Assembly (NCBI RefSeq): GCF_023278565.1
Contig: NC_064676.1
Location: 6,696,001-6,760,000, forward strand
DNA from: Colletotrichum lupini
Taxonomy: Eukaryota; Ascomycota; Sordariomycetes; Glomerellales; Glomerellaceae
Direction: 5' to 3'
Length of the DNA stretch: 64,000 nt
The position numbers were made by a program, and so were the translations under genes. The notes beneath the pieces were generated by a model. That model was not told where the DNA came from and did not search any database. It worked only from the letters and a program-made list of their open reading frames with translations. This document shows, piece after piece, positions 11,856 to 23,900 of this stretch; the first letter of the stretch is position 1, and each line of letters opens with the position of its first letter.

Positions 11856-14800
11856 GTATTAAAGTTTATTTATTTTATTAATAACCTTATATCCCTCTAG
11901 GAGTTTAATAATTACTAGCTTCTCGCTCTTAAAAAGCGTATTAAAAAATACGTTAATAATATTATATTAGTTTATTTTAAAGTTAAATTAAGTAGTTATT
12001 ACTATTATAAGCCTAAAGGCCTTTATAATAAGTATTAAAATATACGTATTTTATAAAGGGTTAAGTAATTATATATCCCCCCTTATATATATACGTACTT
12101 TTACCTTACTAACCTCGTTATTAACGTCGTATTTATAAATATATACTTACTTTAATAAAAATAAGATTTTTTATTTAAAATTATAGTTAACCTCTTCTTA
12201 TATACTAATATCCCTTAGCTTTTTTATTTTTATATTTATAATATCCCTAAGTAGCTTTTATAGTTATAATAAGAGATATTTAATATTATTAAACTTTTTT
12301 AATAAGTTTTAAAAATTAATTTTAATAAGTTATAGTTTTTAAACTCCTTTAGAGCGCTCTAAGTAGGTCCTATAAACTACTTTTTTTACTATTTAATAAA
12401 GTATTATATATCTTATATTACTTTTTTTTATAACTTTTTACTAATTCAGTATAAAAATAAAAAAAAAGTAGTCCTAGAGACGGTTATAATAATCGCCGTT
12501 TCTTATATTTAAATATAAAAGTATTATAAAAATATTATTATTAAAGCGTTATAGAGGTCTATAGGCCTAGTTTAAATATCTAGGACTTAATAAAGCTTTA
12601 CTTAGTACTTAATAAAGTAGTTCTTATAAGCTTTATTTTTATATAATAATAAAGGTTTATTATAAGGGTTCCTTATTAACATTAACTTTAATATTAAGAA
12701 TTATTTTTTTATAATCAATACCTCGTTTATTACGTACTCTAACGTTTTATTAAGAGTTATTAAAAATTAAAAGCTTAAGAACTTTTATAATATATATAAG
12801 CGCTCGTAAAGAGGACTATAAACTACGTAAAGCTATTTATAACTTAGTTATTATATCCCCTTTTTTACCCCTATCCCTAAGCTTATATAAGGGGGTTATT
12901 TTAAAAGTTAATAATAATAATAATAAGACTATATTAGCCTCTTAAGCCTTATTAATTATACCCTAAAATACGTTTATTAGTTACTTAGCGTCCTAAATAG
13001 TTAAAAATCTAATAATAATACTATCCTTAATTATAAAATTATCTTAAGTATTAATATTTCCGAAATCTAGATCTACTTCCCTAAGTACTCGAACTAACTT
13101 ATTATTAATATTAAAGAGTTCTTATATCTTTTAAATTACTAAATTTACTTACTTATTTATAATAGTTTACTCCTTATATACGGGATTATAAAAAACTTCT
13201 TTATTAAACCTAATATTTTTTATAATAAATACTTACTTAAGCGCGGGTACTTAGACCCTATATAAGTTATATATTTTTAATATATATTTAATTAAGTATT
13301 TTATATACTTATAGGGAAGTACTTTAAACTCTTTTTAATATATACCCCTCTTATAATCCTTATAAAAAGAGTATACTTAATAGCTATATATATAAAAGCT
13401 ACTAAGATATAAAATAACCGGTTTAAAATCCCGTACTTAATAACCCGTTTATTACTAATATTAATACCGCTTTTACTAATTAATTTCTATTATAATAAGC
13501 GAATCTCCTTTATTAACCTCTTATAGGGTAATATTATAAATAAAAATTATTACTAATACTATTTTATCCTATAAATTCATAAAAAGGTTCGTAAAAAAGT
13601 ATATTTTATAAGCTTTAATAATTACGAGTTAACTTACTTTTTTAGTATTACCTATAAGTTCTTTTATATATAAAAGTAAAAGTTCTATTTTAATTCCTAG
13701 CTCGCTATATTACGTTTTATATACGTATTTAACGTTTATAATTAAAAAAGCGGTCTTATTATTATTTCTAAAAAAGTAAATTAAAGTCCCTTTTTAATAA
13801 TAAATTACTACCTCGAGGCTTTATAATATAAAAAGCACTTCCTCCTCTATTTTTATTTTTAAAAAGAACCCCCTAAGCTATTTATTATATTTATTAAAAG
13901 CTATAAATATATATTATTATTTACTAAAAAATAGTTTAAAATAAAAAAGATCTTAGTATATACGGTACTATAGCTATAAGGCTCTTTTTAAGAGTAGTCC
14001 TCTTAAGACTACTATCTTAGTATTAAATAATATATATACTTTATACTTAATATATAATAGAAGTTTAATACGCATACTTCGAGTCTTATATAATAATTAA
14101 TAAAGAGTATTAGGTTTAAAATAACCTATTTTAAAGTACTAAAGGAGCGCGCTATTAAACCTCTTATAAGTACGTTAATATAAATAATAGAATTTTTCAT
14201 AACTAATTAGTAATATAATACTAACTAGGCTTTATAGGACATGCTTAAGGTTTATAAAAAAAGGATAGGATTAGAGGAGCTTATATTTAAAAAAGACTAG
14301 ATTATTTTTTTAAATAAACTATTTTTTAATAATATTCTTATAAAACGTTCCCTATTATAAAGTATAATCTAAACCGTAATATTAAAGTGCGCTTTTATTT
14401 AATAAAGTCTTTAAAACTATATTAATATAAAATCCCTTAATATAAATAACGTTTTAAAACTTTAAATCGTAAGTTCCCTTTTTTTTAAGTCTATTTAGGA
14501 CGCCCTTTATAATACGAGTACTACGTATAATAATAAGTAATATAATAGTTCCTAATTTAATATAGTCTTTATTACTTAATAATACGTAACTCTCGGGTTT
14601 AAATAAGCTCTTATTATTAACTAAATATATTACTTTATAACTATTTATTACCGTACTTTAAAAAAGGGGCTAAGTACTACTTATAAAAGTACTAAAAATT
14701 ACGTTTATTTCTAAGTCCTAACTCTTTATAAATATAATAACTACGTAGCCCTTATTTTAATTTCTTAATAAGCTCGCTATAAGTTAGTTAAAAAATCTTT

Positions 14801-15690
14801 TTAAAAACCTAGGTCTTTTAGGGATTTTATCGTTCCTTAGCTAATTAGTTTTCTTAAGCTTATTATAAAGTAATTTTTATTTACTTAATTTAATAATAAC
14901 GAGGACTTCCTTTATATAGCTCCTTAATATTCGTATTAATAACTTACTAGCGTTTTAGCTTATAAATACTTATTCTAATTTTTAATATACTATAGGGCGC
15001 TATAAATATATATAATTATAAAAATATATAATATTACCCTTATTATTTACGTCGTTAACTAAATTAGAGTATTTAGTAAAAATAAAATAAGCCCCTTCTT
15101 AATTTAAAAGTCGTTTAGTATATATATTCTAAGTTACTAAGCTAAATATATATATAATCTCCTCAAAAGTCCTTATATATATTCTAAAAGCTATTAATTT
15201 ACTAAAGGTCTTATATATATATTAACTTTATATAAAGTTAAGTTTAAACTTAACTATAACTAAGAAATTAAGTACGGCGATCTTTCTATTAATTTCCGAA
15301 ATATCGTACGTTTTAGCTTAGAAATAAGTAAATTACTACTCCTTATATTAGCGTTAAGGGTTAATTCCGGTTTTTATTTTATTAAAAACTTATTAATATT
15401 CCTCTCGAACTATATTTTTTATTACTAGTTTAGGGGGTATAAATTCCTATTTTAAATATCTAACGATTCGCTATATACTAAACTTAGCGCCGTTCTTAAT
15501 AGCTTTTTAAAATATATATTTATATAATATAGCGTTAACTAATTTTATTAATTACTAAGTAAGGACTTTAATATACGTATTAATAATATTACGTTTATAA
15601 GCTATAAGTTATTTATATTTAGTATTAAGCTCTTATTATTTTTAAATACTCTTAAGTATATAAATCCTTTTTATAAGTATAATATAAAAA

Positions 15691-15733
15691 TAAATTTATT
15701 TATATAAAATAAATTTATTTATATAAAATAAAT
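15691..15733. repeat. Short tandem repeat, 19-bp unit, about 2.3 copies
   Basis: The unit TAAATTTATTTATATAAAA occurs at 15691-15709 and again at 15710-15728, followed by the start of a third copy. It lies in the element's 5' internal part and may simply be slippage in AT-rich DNA. Confidence 0.75.
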
Positions 15734-16174
15734 AGTATAACTAGTTTCGTAAAAAAAAACCTAGCTTAATTCTATAAATTACTTATATTTAAAGAAATTA
15801 AAAAGTTCGTATTAAGAGTTATATTTAGAAGCTATTAATAAAGGATTTCTTAAATTTTTTAATCGTTCTTAAACGCCTTATAACGGGCTTAATAAGCTCG
15901 TAGTTCCTTTTTATTATAAGTTATAACTAATTATCCAAATTCTAAGGGTAAAATAAGTACTATAAAGGGGTTAAAAAATACGTTAAAATTTAAAACGTTT
16001 AAGTTAATATACTTTTAAACCCCGACGCCCTTACTTATAGCGCGAAATATATTAAATTATTTAATCTAACTATTATAACTAGTTAGTTTAACTTAAGCTA
16101 AAATAAGTATAAGTAAGTTAATTATTTTAAAAAAATCGTAAGAATTGTATTAATAAGTACGTTATTATAATATA

Positions 16175-16192
16175 AGCTCTTAACTAAGAGCT
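16175..16192. repeat. Palindrome next to the 5' LTR
   Basis: Perfect inverted repeat with 8-bp arms (AGCTCTTA / TAAGAGCT) and a 2-nt spacer. It starts 11 bp inside the 5' LTR in the element's orientation, where the primer-binding site is expected. Its survival without asymmetric mutation is noticeable in this block. Confidence 0.6.
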
Positions 16193-16203
16193 AGGCTTAT
16201 AAT

Positions 16204-16380
16204 TATTACGAATTATAGTACGTAGTAATAAGTATATAGAGTATAATAAAAGTAGCTTAATTATTAAAATAGAAATAGATAAAAAGAAAAGGTCTATATA
16301 TATAATATCTAAGATAGATACGTGATTTAGTACGTAACGGGCACTTCGTAAGATGCGATTACTATCCCTGTTACGTAACA
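16204..16380 (-). repeat. LTR, right copy (5' LTR of the element)
   Basis: 177 bp, gap-free partner of 8741-8917. Here the first 60 bp, adjacent to the element body, are the mutated copy, while the outer end (about 16260-16380) keeps the ancestral G/C. A TATA-like run (TATATATA, about 16295-16303) lies inside, as expected for a Pol II promoter in an LTR. Confidence 0.93.
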
Positions 16381-16385
16381 CTATC
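16381..16385. repeat. Target-site duplication, right (CTATC)
   Basis: Five bases directly after the right LTR; match 8736-8740. A 5-bp duplication is typical of Ty1/copia and Ty3/gypsy integrases. Confidence 0.9.
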
Positions 16386-16618
16386 CCCAATGATGTAATA
16401 GCGTGCATCTACATACCGGCATCGGTCACTAGGAGATCCTGGGTGGCATGGTCGCTGAAGACGGTGTTGCCCTTGAAGACGGAGACGGCCTCGCTGCCGG
16501 TGTTGGTAACGGCGACGTTGACGGTGTGGTTCTCGGCGTTGCTGATCTCAATAGAGAGAGGGCAAGTGGCCGAAGCGGCACCAGCGAGAAGGGCGACGGA
16601 GAGAGCCTTGGCAACCAT

Positions 16619-19334
16619 TTTGACCTAGAGACCTGAGGGATGAGGGATGACTGAGGATGGGAGTGAAGAGAAGCATTATGATCATCGTTCGCGGATACTT
16701 GGGCTATATAAATACTCGATTTGTTTTCGTTCTGTCGGTCAATATCATGATTGAACGGTTGCATGGCCAACATTAACAGGGCTCTGATAAGCCCGAACGG
16801 AGCAATTCCTTCGTCAAGAAGGTGAGATTACAATGGCAAGTCTGAAAGTGCACGTCTCCGCCGGTCGTAAATGTGGGCGGTTCACGATGAACCTGGCTAG
16901 TCTGGATCTGGCAGGAGCTAAATGGAGCTAAATCAAGCATAACTAGGACATGTCGGGGTAGTTTGAGTCTATTCAAGAAAAGCTTCGGGAACTCGATCCA
17001 TGTCGAGGAGGTGCGGAAGGCAGAGGGTGGGTAGCGTGCATATTACAAACTGGCAGAAAGCCGTTGAGCAAATGAAAAAGGAGCCCGTTAAACAGCAGAT
17101 AACATCGGGATAGTCTGGTGATCTCGGTATGTGGGCAACAAGGGGAAGCGGATGGGCCCGATGCAGCGCCGCAAGAGAGGCCGGGGAAACCGGCAATTCA
17201 GACGCATGGGCGGCTGTCCCACACCCAAGACTAAGCAAGTTAGGAAGGCTGTTGTGGCATTTGATGCGAAAAGGGGAGGTCCTTAGGTAATGAGCAGGGT
17301 ATGGCCTGGCAATCCATTGGAAAACAATGAGTATTGTCGCATCATTTCATATCGCAGGAGGACCATGTGTGGACATTGCGGCCATGTCCGCTTATACATT
17401 ATCAGCGAGTTCCTCGCCAAAAAATGCGGTTATGCGCGTAAGTTGCCACCTTGACTGTACCATGGATCAATTATGGAAGTTGCGTAGCGGGCGGGTGGGC
17501 GGACGGGAATATCATCGCCTGAAGGATGAGACGAACTTCTACGACTCGTCTAATCATGAGCCTCGGCAATCGGACTCGGGGCGACTGGTGACGGTCTTCG
17601 CCGATGGCGATGACGGATATTCCGCCAGAAAGGACCTTTGGCCATGAAAATGGCAACTCAATACTCGAGAATGGCAAGGTTGTTCCATGAGTCTAGCATC
17701 AGCAAAAGAGTTGAGGTAACAGGAGCGAAAACCGGATGGGAAATGAAGCGGATACCACTAACGACTCGTCACCTTGCCATTTTGGGGGTCATCCGCCCCG
17801 ATCTCGCGCCGAGGTTATGCCCAAAGACAGATTCACCTCTATCCTGACCTCTAGTTACCTCCAGCGCGTCGTTCTCGAGCTTCTCTGACGGTCATAAGGC
17901 CAAGCTTGAAGTTGAATATCCAGGCAATCTTGAATATGATGTTGGATCTAGGTTCGGGCCCTTGAAGGGTGGATCGACGTATGCACTGGAGCTGAGTGCA
18001 GCCAAGTGAAGCCAAGTTGAGGCCAAGCCAAGCCAAGAGTCTTGGCTGGACTGCTAAGAATCTTGGCCCAACGCGACATCTGGGATCTCAGATCTGGGCT
18101 GCATAACCCCTCGTCGATAGTCCCCTCTGAGATTAATGACTGGGCAAGCCGTCAATAATACCTTGTCGGCAAATGATGTCACCTGCAAAATGAGTCCAAC
18201 CGCACTCTGAAGATGCGCCTTCGTCTAGCCCATCCATAAGAGACCATTCTAAATGTGTTGGAGTCCTCTTTATCGGAGTTCTCTTTTTTCGATCTCGATT
18301 TTAAGGCTCATATAGGTCACTTTTCTTGAAGTCATCCGAGAGCTTGTCGTAAATAAGCCATCTCGCCAAATACAGCAGAAATCAGTATCTTTGCAGGCCA
18401 TCGCTTTGATTGAATGGAGTATCTGGATATTTTGATTGATGTTGCCTCGTTATGAAGTGAGTCCTTGCGTACTTAGAGGAAGTCGCATTGAGGAAAAATA
18501 TCTGTTCGGCGACCAGATATCCGACACATATGTGGTTCTTAGAACAGCCTTTTTACTAACCCGGTACGAATTTCGTCTTAATCGAATTGAAAATTGAAAG
18601 AAGCCAGTTGCCACTTGGTCTTTAGGGCATTTTTGACGGATCAAGTGACATTCAAGGGTTGGTAGATTGAGCCATTACCGATGAAATCTGGCAGGTTGTT
18701 CTGAAATGGGCGCGATGCAGATGAAACGTTGTTATAGAAAAGACACGACTTCGCAGGTGCAGAGAACTTTTACCGAATGATTTCGTAGTTTGCGCCCTTT
18801 GCCACGAGAAAATCAGATTATATCATTGCCAGCGTCGGTATGGTTATTGGTCACCGACTGATCCAAAATTGCAAAAGTATCCACAGGCGTACTCTGACCC
18901 AGAGAGTACCACCCTATCCCACCGGCTGCGGGATGGTAAAAGGTGTTCGTCCTTGTCAGAATAATAATAACTTCCCCGTTGATCAGAGCATTCTTCTTTC
19001 GCTTGCACGGGTCTATCAAAAAGGATCAAACATGCAGAATGAGAGAGACTACAGGCACATCTGCCAATGCTGTCTACTAGGTAGTCTACGGGATAGAGGA
19101 CGTGCTCCGAAACGACACGCGGATGAAGGTTGGGAGCGTAGGTCTTGACGCAGTTCCAGAAGTGAAGGAGACAATGGGGAAAGTTTGTATTGATATTGGC
19201 TCTGCCACGTACCCCAGGCCATTGACATGGATCCGTGAGGGAGATCATGAATGACCCTCGCTAACACCACTGAAAGTGTAGCCTTCTAACAGCCAATCTA
19301 ATGACAATAATATATATGTACAGTTAACGCAACT
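16619..19334. other. 2.7 kb intergenic, no supported gene
   Basis: Promoter of the broken protease and 3' flank of the sugar transporter. Near 18000-18065 there is a run of CCAAG/CTTGG motifs, including a GCCAAG-AGT-CTTGGC hairpin. Open frames stay at or below about 134 codons and lack recognisable features. Confidence 0.55.
16705..16714 (-). promoter_or_regulatory. TATA-like element of the deuterolysin gene
   Basis: TATTTATATA on the minus strand, about 90 bp before the deuterolysin ATG. The spacing suits a short 5' UTR. Placed by consensus only. Confidence 0.5.
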
Positions 19335-20949
19335 TCAAGCTCCCTCCAAGTGGTCTGCCTTCTCGCCCTTTTCGGAGTTGAACTCCTGCGGCATGGCAAT
19401 CGGTCGTGTTTTGGCATACTTTACTGTAGCCATCCACGAAGGCGACTCACGGAACAGGAGATCAATCTCCTCGAGATTCCGTCCCGTCGTCTCAGGGAAG
19501 AAGAAGTACACTGTCACCGGCATAGCGGCCGCGATCACGGCGTAGACGATGTAGTAGCGCCATCCAATGGTGTTGAGAGCAACCGGCGTGACCATGATGA
19601 CGAGGAAGTTGAACAGCCAGTGGTTCGCTGTCGAAATGGAACTCATCGCCATACGTAGACGCAGTGGCGCAACCTCTGTGCAGTAGAGGTAATTCGCTCC
19701 CATGAGGCCGATTGGGATCCACGTGTTGTACAAAAAGATGAAGAAAGCAACCGCAATCTGAGCTGGGTAGTTGCCGGTCCCGAATGATGTTGCGATAGCG
19801 AGTGCGATCATACAAAGAGACATCCCTGCGCCACTGACGATGAATGCAGCGCGTCGCCCGAACCGGTCGATCGTGAAGAAAGCGATGAAAGAGGCGAAGA
19901 ATTTCCACGTCAGGGTTCCGCCGCTGAGAATGCGAGAGTACTGGCTAGAGAGACCGAGGCCTTGTTGGAAAAGGATTGGTGCATATACGCTGACGAGGTT
20001 GGAACCACTGTTGAACGCAGAGTTAGTCATCTTGTTGTCAATGAGAAGCTATTGGAAGGGGGACAACATACGCCATCTGTTGGAAGAATTGAAGCGACAT
20101 GCACAGGCAGAAGCGATACAAAAGTTTGTCTTCGCCCATCTTGAGGACATCTTTCAAGGAGACCTGTGTGCCCTTTGTTTCTTCGAGGGAATACTCGATT
20201 CCGGAAAGCTCAGCCTGAACCTCCATAGAATCTGCCGGAAGCGATTTCAATGCGGAAATCACGGCGCGAGCTTGCTCTGACCTTCCTTTCATGACGAGCC
20301 ATCTGGGTGATTCCGGGAAGAAGTAAATTGCGGCCATTAAAACGATGGAGAAGAACACGGCGATGGCCAGAGGTGGGCGCCAAGTAATGGGACCAGAGTG
20401 GAATTGGAAAAAGCCGAGATCGATCCAGGATTCGAGCATGTAGCCCACGCACATGAACACGCCAGATATGACCACTTGTCGGCCGCGGTTAGCAGCAGCA
20501 GACGTCTCGGACTGCCAGACTGGGACGATGGAGCTAAGCTGCCCGATGCCGAGACCGGTGAGAACACGGCCAACGACGAATTGAGGGAGGCCAAAAGCAG
20601 CTGCCATGAGAATTTCGCCAACAAGCGTCATGATGGCGGAGACAAAGATGATGTTGCGGCGGCCGTAGATATCGCCGGTCCAGGAGCAAGATAGTGAGCC
20701 GATTGTTGCGCCAATAGTGAAGGTGGCGACGATGAAGCCTTGGAGTGTCGAGTTTGCCGATTCCTGGGCTCCGGTTGTGTTGACGGTATCGATCTCGGGG
20801 AACGTTTTGACCCAGTCTTCTTCCGTCAGCAGGCCACCGACGACACCAATGTTGTACCCGTAAAGAATGAAGCTGGGCGCGATGATGAGGGCAATTCTCA
20901 GATTGTTGAGAGCATTGCCCGTGAGGCCAAAGTACTTCTTGGAACCCAT
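19335..20949 (-). CDS. MFS sugar transporter
   Basis: Two exons: 20949-20072 and 20007-19335. The intron runs GTATGT..ACAG, and the joined frame is 516 residues, normal for the sugar porter family. Twelve hydrophobic segments are visible in two blocks around a central loop. Diagnostic motifs are GRVLTGLGIG with a downstream ETSAAANRGR, PESPRWL after TM6, a QQMAG..N segment in TM7 spanning the splice junction, DRFGRRAA between TM8 and TM9, and PETTGRNLEEID after TM12. It should be a plasma-membrane proton-coupled carrier of a hexose or small oligosaccharide; the substrate cannot be read from sequence. I start at MGSKKYFGL because it begins the canonical N-tail. An upstream in-frame ATG at 21138 would add 63 unusual residues. 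The gene lies 4 kb from a secreted beta-glucanase gene, a plausible source of its substrate. Confidence 0.93.
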
Positions 20950-23900
20950 GATTCCTACAGCGTTTCCACAAATAATACGCACACACACGCCGCTACGAAC
21001 GGATAGGGTGAACAAGGGTTGGACAAGAAGAAGAAAGGAAACAAGAGGCGTGGTGTCCCTCTTCTCTCGGTGTTTTCTCATGAGAGTAAGGAGAAACGAG
21101 TCGCCTTTTAGCCTCAACACAGATCTATGGCCCCACAAGGCGCTTAGATAACTCCATGATGGAGCCGTGTGTGGGAGAGTGCGGAGGTATCCAATGCCTT
21201 CCGTGTCCCCCGTGGAGAGGAGAGGAGGGTGCGGAGACGTGGGGTCATGTCGACAGTTCTTTGGAGGGAGGAGGATGCACCCTGGACAACTCGTCCACTC
21301 TAGCCGTTTACATCAACCCCTAATCCACTTCTCCCGGATATATCTGACGAGTCGAAGGCTTCCTCATTGAGGCTTCTCAACCACTTGGAACGACGGTATT
21401 CATCAGTATGTTCGTAGATTGCGAAGTGGATTGTCGGAGCCTTCCGAGCTCCTGCCTTGTTGGACCTTGGGGGCTCTCCGCGTGGTTGCGAATAGAATGC
21501 GCGGGTTATGACTTTTAAAGCATATTCGTCACCTCAAGTCCCGTTGATAATGCCAATACATTGGCTAAAACGTTTTTGCCAAGCTTTATTCATCTCCGCA
21601 AAACCCCAGAAACGCAAACACTGATGATTCCATTCAGATGGAATATGGTACTCAGTTGACGTGGGAACTGGGTGGTCCTGAGTCGTTTGGTCCCTTGGTC
21701 TCAGCTCTTGAGATCTTGGCGACATCTCTTGGCATGCACTCATCGTCAGACATATCAACACAAAGATAACACGTCCCTAGAGACACCTTCCATTTCTCGT
21801 CGCTGCACAGAGATATCATAAAGGACGAAACGTCGAGGTCGAAGGCAAGGCGAGCGAAAGGGCCGAAGACCCGAGAGCCTCTTGCATCATGCAAGCATAC
21901 AGAGATCCAGGACTTCGGCAGAGTATCGCCACTCTTTTCGGACACCCATCGCGCAGAATGCTTGATTCAGTTTTGGAAGAGGGTGTATCAGTCAGCCAGC
22001 CCGACGGTTTATAGACTCGGGATGCATACCGAGACCGTACTTTACCTACTTAGATGCAATTCTTTGGGGCCCATCACCTTGCTTGCTTTCGCTACCCACC
22101 TCCGAGAAACGCCGCATTTATCGGACCATGGAAGTGGGGGGAGCGCGAAAGCGAAGGCGCGAGTCAACGCCGCCCGCGGTGTTTCGCTAGGCCGCCGGGC
22201 GGGATTCGTCCGGAGTGGATATTTGAACTTGTCCGTGGTGTATTGTTCCTCCGCCAGCCGGTGGTGCGTGCTCTCCATTATTGACGATACGTTCAATCGA
22301 AAAGGCAAAATTGAAGACTTTCCTAGAGGAATAGGTCTGCGATGTCCCTGAACAAGTGTCCCTGAAGTTGGGTTTGCCTCGACGAGCCTTAAATGAAAAA
22401 CAAGAGTTCCTTAGAGCCTTGGTAGAACTTCCAAGCAATTGTATTTGGCTGCCAATTAGTCTTGGCTTCTGCCAAGAGCGCCTCAATACCCAGCCAGTGC
22501 GGCGGAATGCAACCCCCAAGAAGCGCCACGGTTATGAAATGCGCCGGCAGACAGGTATTGCGCAAGTACAATGGCCCTTAGTACTTAGCGTCTGCATGAA
22601 CCTAGTGAGTCTAGGCTAAAATCCAGCCCAGGCCCACGTGTCATGAGGACCATTTTCGGACCCGGGGAATGGGCGGTGTGTGTGTGCAAGACGGCGAGGA
22701 TTCTTGAGCCTCATAAAAACTTGAGAAATCGGGCAATCGCAGCGCAATGTACGGATAACGTCCCCTCAATGCTTTCGTCCTGATGGCTTTCTTTCTGCAT
22801 CCAACGGTTTTCTCAGTCTACCTTGGATCATGAGTGCCTTAGCAACAAAGTCACTGATGTGTTTATGTAATAACTTCACTCATTAATTATTTCCAGCGAG
22901 TGTATGAGCGTAGCCAGCGACAGCACATGAGGACCAACGCCAGAGAATGGATTTACCTGGGCAGATATAGGCACTAGATGACCATGGAAAGGCAACGGAA
23001 AGGCTGGATCTAATGGCGCACTTCTCCGATGGCTGCTACTAAGTATACGCCGGTGTTTTGTCAGCTGCGGTCAGTTTAAGGCCGCTGCGGATAAATAACC
23101 CTAATCTCGTGCCTAGTTTACGCCAGAACCTCTGGGCAGTAAGCCTCGTCGCGATTGGAGAAGCGGGCCACAGAACCACGCCCGTAGTGCCTATTATTAT
23201 ATAATCCGTAGCAAGACTTAGCATAGTGTGAGGGCACACTTTAGATTTGGAGAAAGTAAGCATCAATTACCACTACTTTTCGGGTCTCAATACTGATCGC
23301 ATCATCGATCCACAGGCTTCATCCGAAGTTAGATCAGAAAGCGGTCTCCCAGATGGCCGCCGGTGCACACACATCTTTCCCTTGCAAGTCTTAAGCATCT
23401 CTTCAACATACAATTGGATTTAAAAGCTGACTCTAGGTCATACAATCTAGCCACAGTATTTCATGGTATCAGGATCAAGCTCGATAAGCGTCGAATAAAA
23501 GAAGATCTCTTGCTACCCGATGGTCCCAGGATCCAGGACCTCCACACAGATCAAAGGATGTGTACATGGAGTAATGCCTAAATGTTAAAGCGAAGCAAGT
23601 CAAAACAACAACTGGAATTTATAAAAGGTGGATCATGCCGAAAGGGGGCTCCATCATTGATGTGGCTACTCAGTATTTTATCCATGAGCATAGCAGGACA
23701 TTACATGGAATCAACATTCAAGAATCTCCCTAGGCTCACCCAAATACGCGGCATCAAGAGTACGTTGTTCACCCTCTCAAAATTTACGTTAAAGACCGAA
23801 TGATAAACTGTTGAATGCTTAGGGTACCGACTTATTAGTTGTGTGCCGAGAACGACTCAGGACACGATAAGTTGCCCCGGAACCTGACTCTTTGATATCT

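Larger units (their letters stand above)
8741..16380 (-). mobile_element. RIP-degraded LTR retrotransposon, Ty1/copia type
   Basis: A 7,640-bp insertion bounded by direct repeats of exactly 177 bp and flanked by a 5-bp duplication (CTATC at 8736-8740 and 16381-16385). Its LTR ends are TGT..ACA, with the inner copies changed to TAT and ATA. Base composition shifts abruptly to very AT-rich with TA-dense sequence, and almost no open frame of 60 codons survives internally. Minus-strand orientation is supported by a purine run next to the left LTR and by the reverse-transcriptase relic at 11855-11706. In that relic, ALYGL and YVDD motifs lie 46 codons apart in one frame once transitions are allowed for. 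The ALYGL..YVDD pair is characteristic of Ty1/copia rather than Ty3/gypsy elements. It cannot move by itself. The length is larger than most copia elements, so an extra internal segment is possible. Confidence 0.93.
7792..16618 (-). pseudogene. Deuterolysin (M35) metalloprotease gene, disrupted
   Basis: Exons on the minus strand are 16618-16417, 8718-8433 and 8371-7792. Their joined frame would be 355 residues plus stop, normal for preproforms of fungal deuterolysins. Seen in order: signal peptide (MVAKALSVALLAGAASATC), a beta-rich propeptide, a Lys-Arg processing site at the start of exon 3, and a catalytic domain. That domain carries HEMTH (zinc HExxH) and GTTDWAYG, whose Asp is the third zinc ligand of the M35 family. 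Two lesions are seen. Intron 1, about 53 nt in its native form (GTATGT..CTAG), contains the 7.64-kb retrotransposon. Codon 8647-8645 is TAG in frame, 24 codons into exon 2, ahead of the whole catalytic domain. Intron 2 (8432-8372) is intact. Unless stop readthrough occurs and the giant intron is spliced, no active secreted protease can be made. Elsewhere the reading frame is well kept, so loss looks recent. Confidence 0.9.

Noticed and set aside
8741..16380. AT-rich block as mitochondrial DNA or centromere
   Set aside because: Matched LTRs, a target duplication and transition-only divergence identify it as a RIP-mutated retrotransposon.
20950..21138. Upstream in-frame ATG giving a 63-residue extension of the sugar transporter
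   Set aside because: The extension is unlike sugar-porter N-tails; the inner ATG begins the expected MGSKKYFGL tail.
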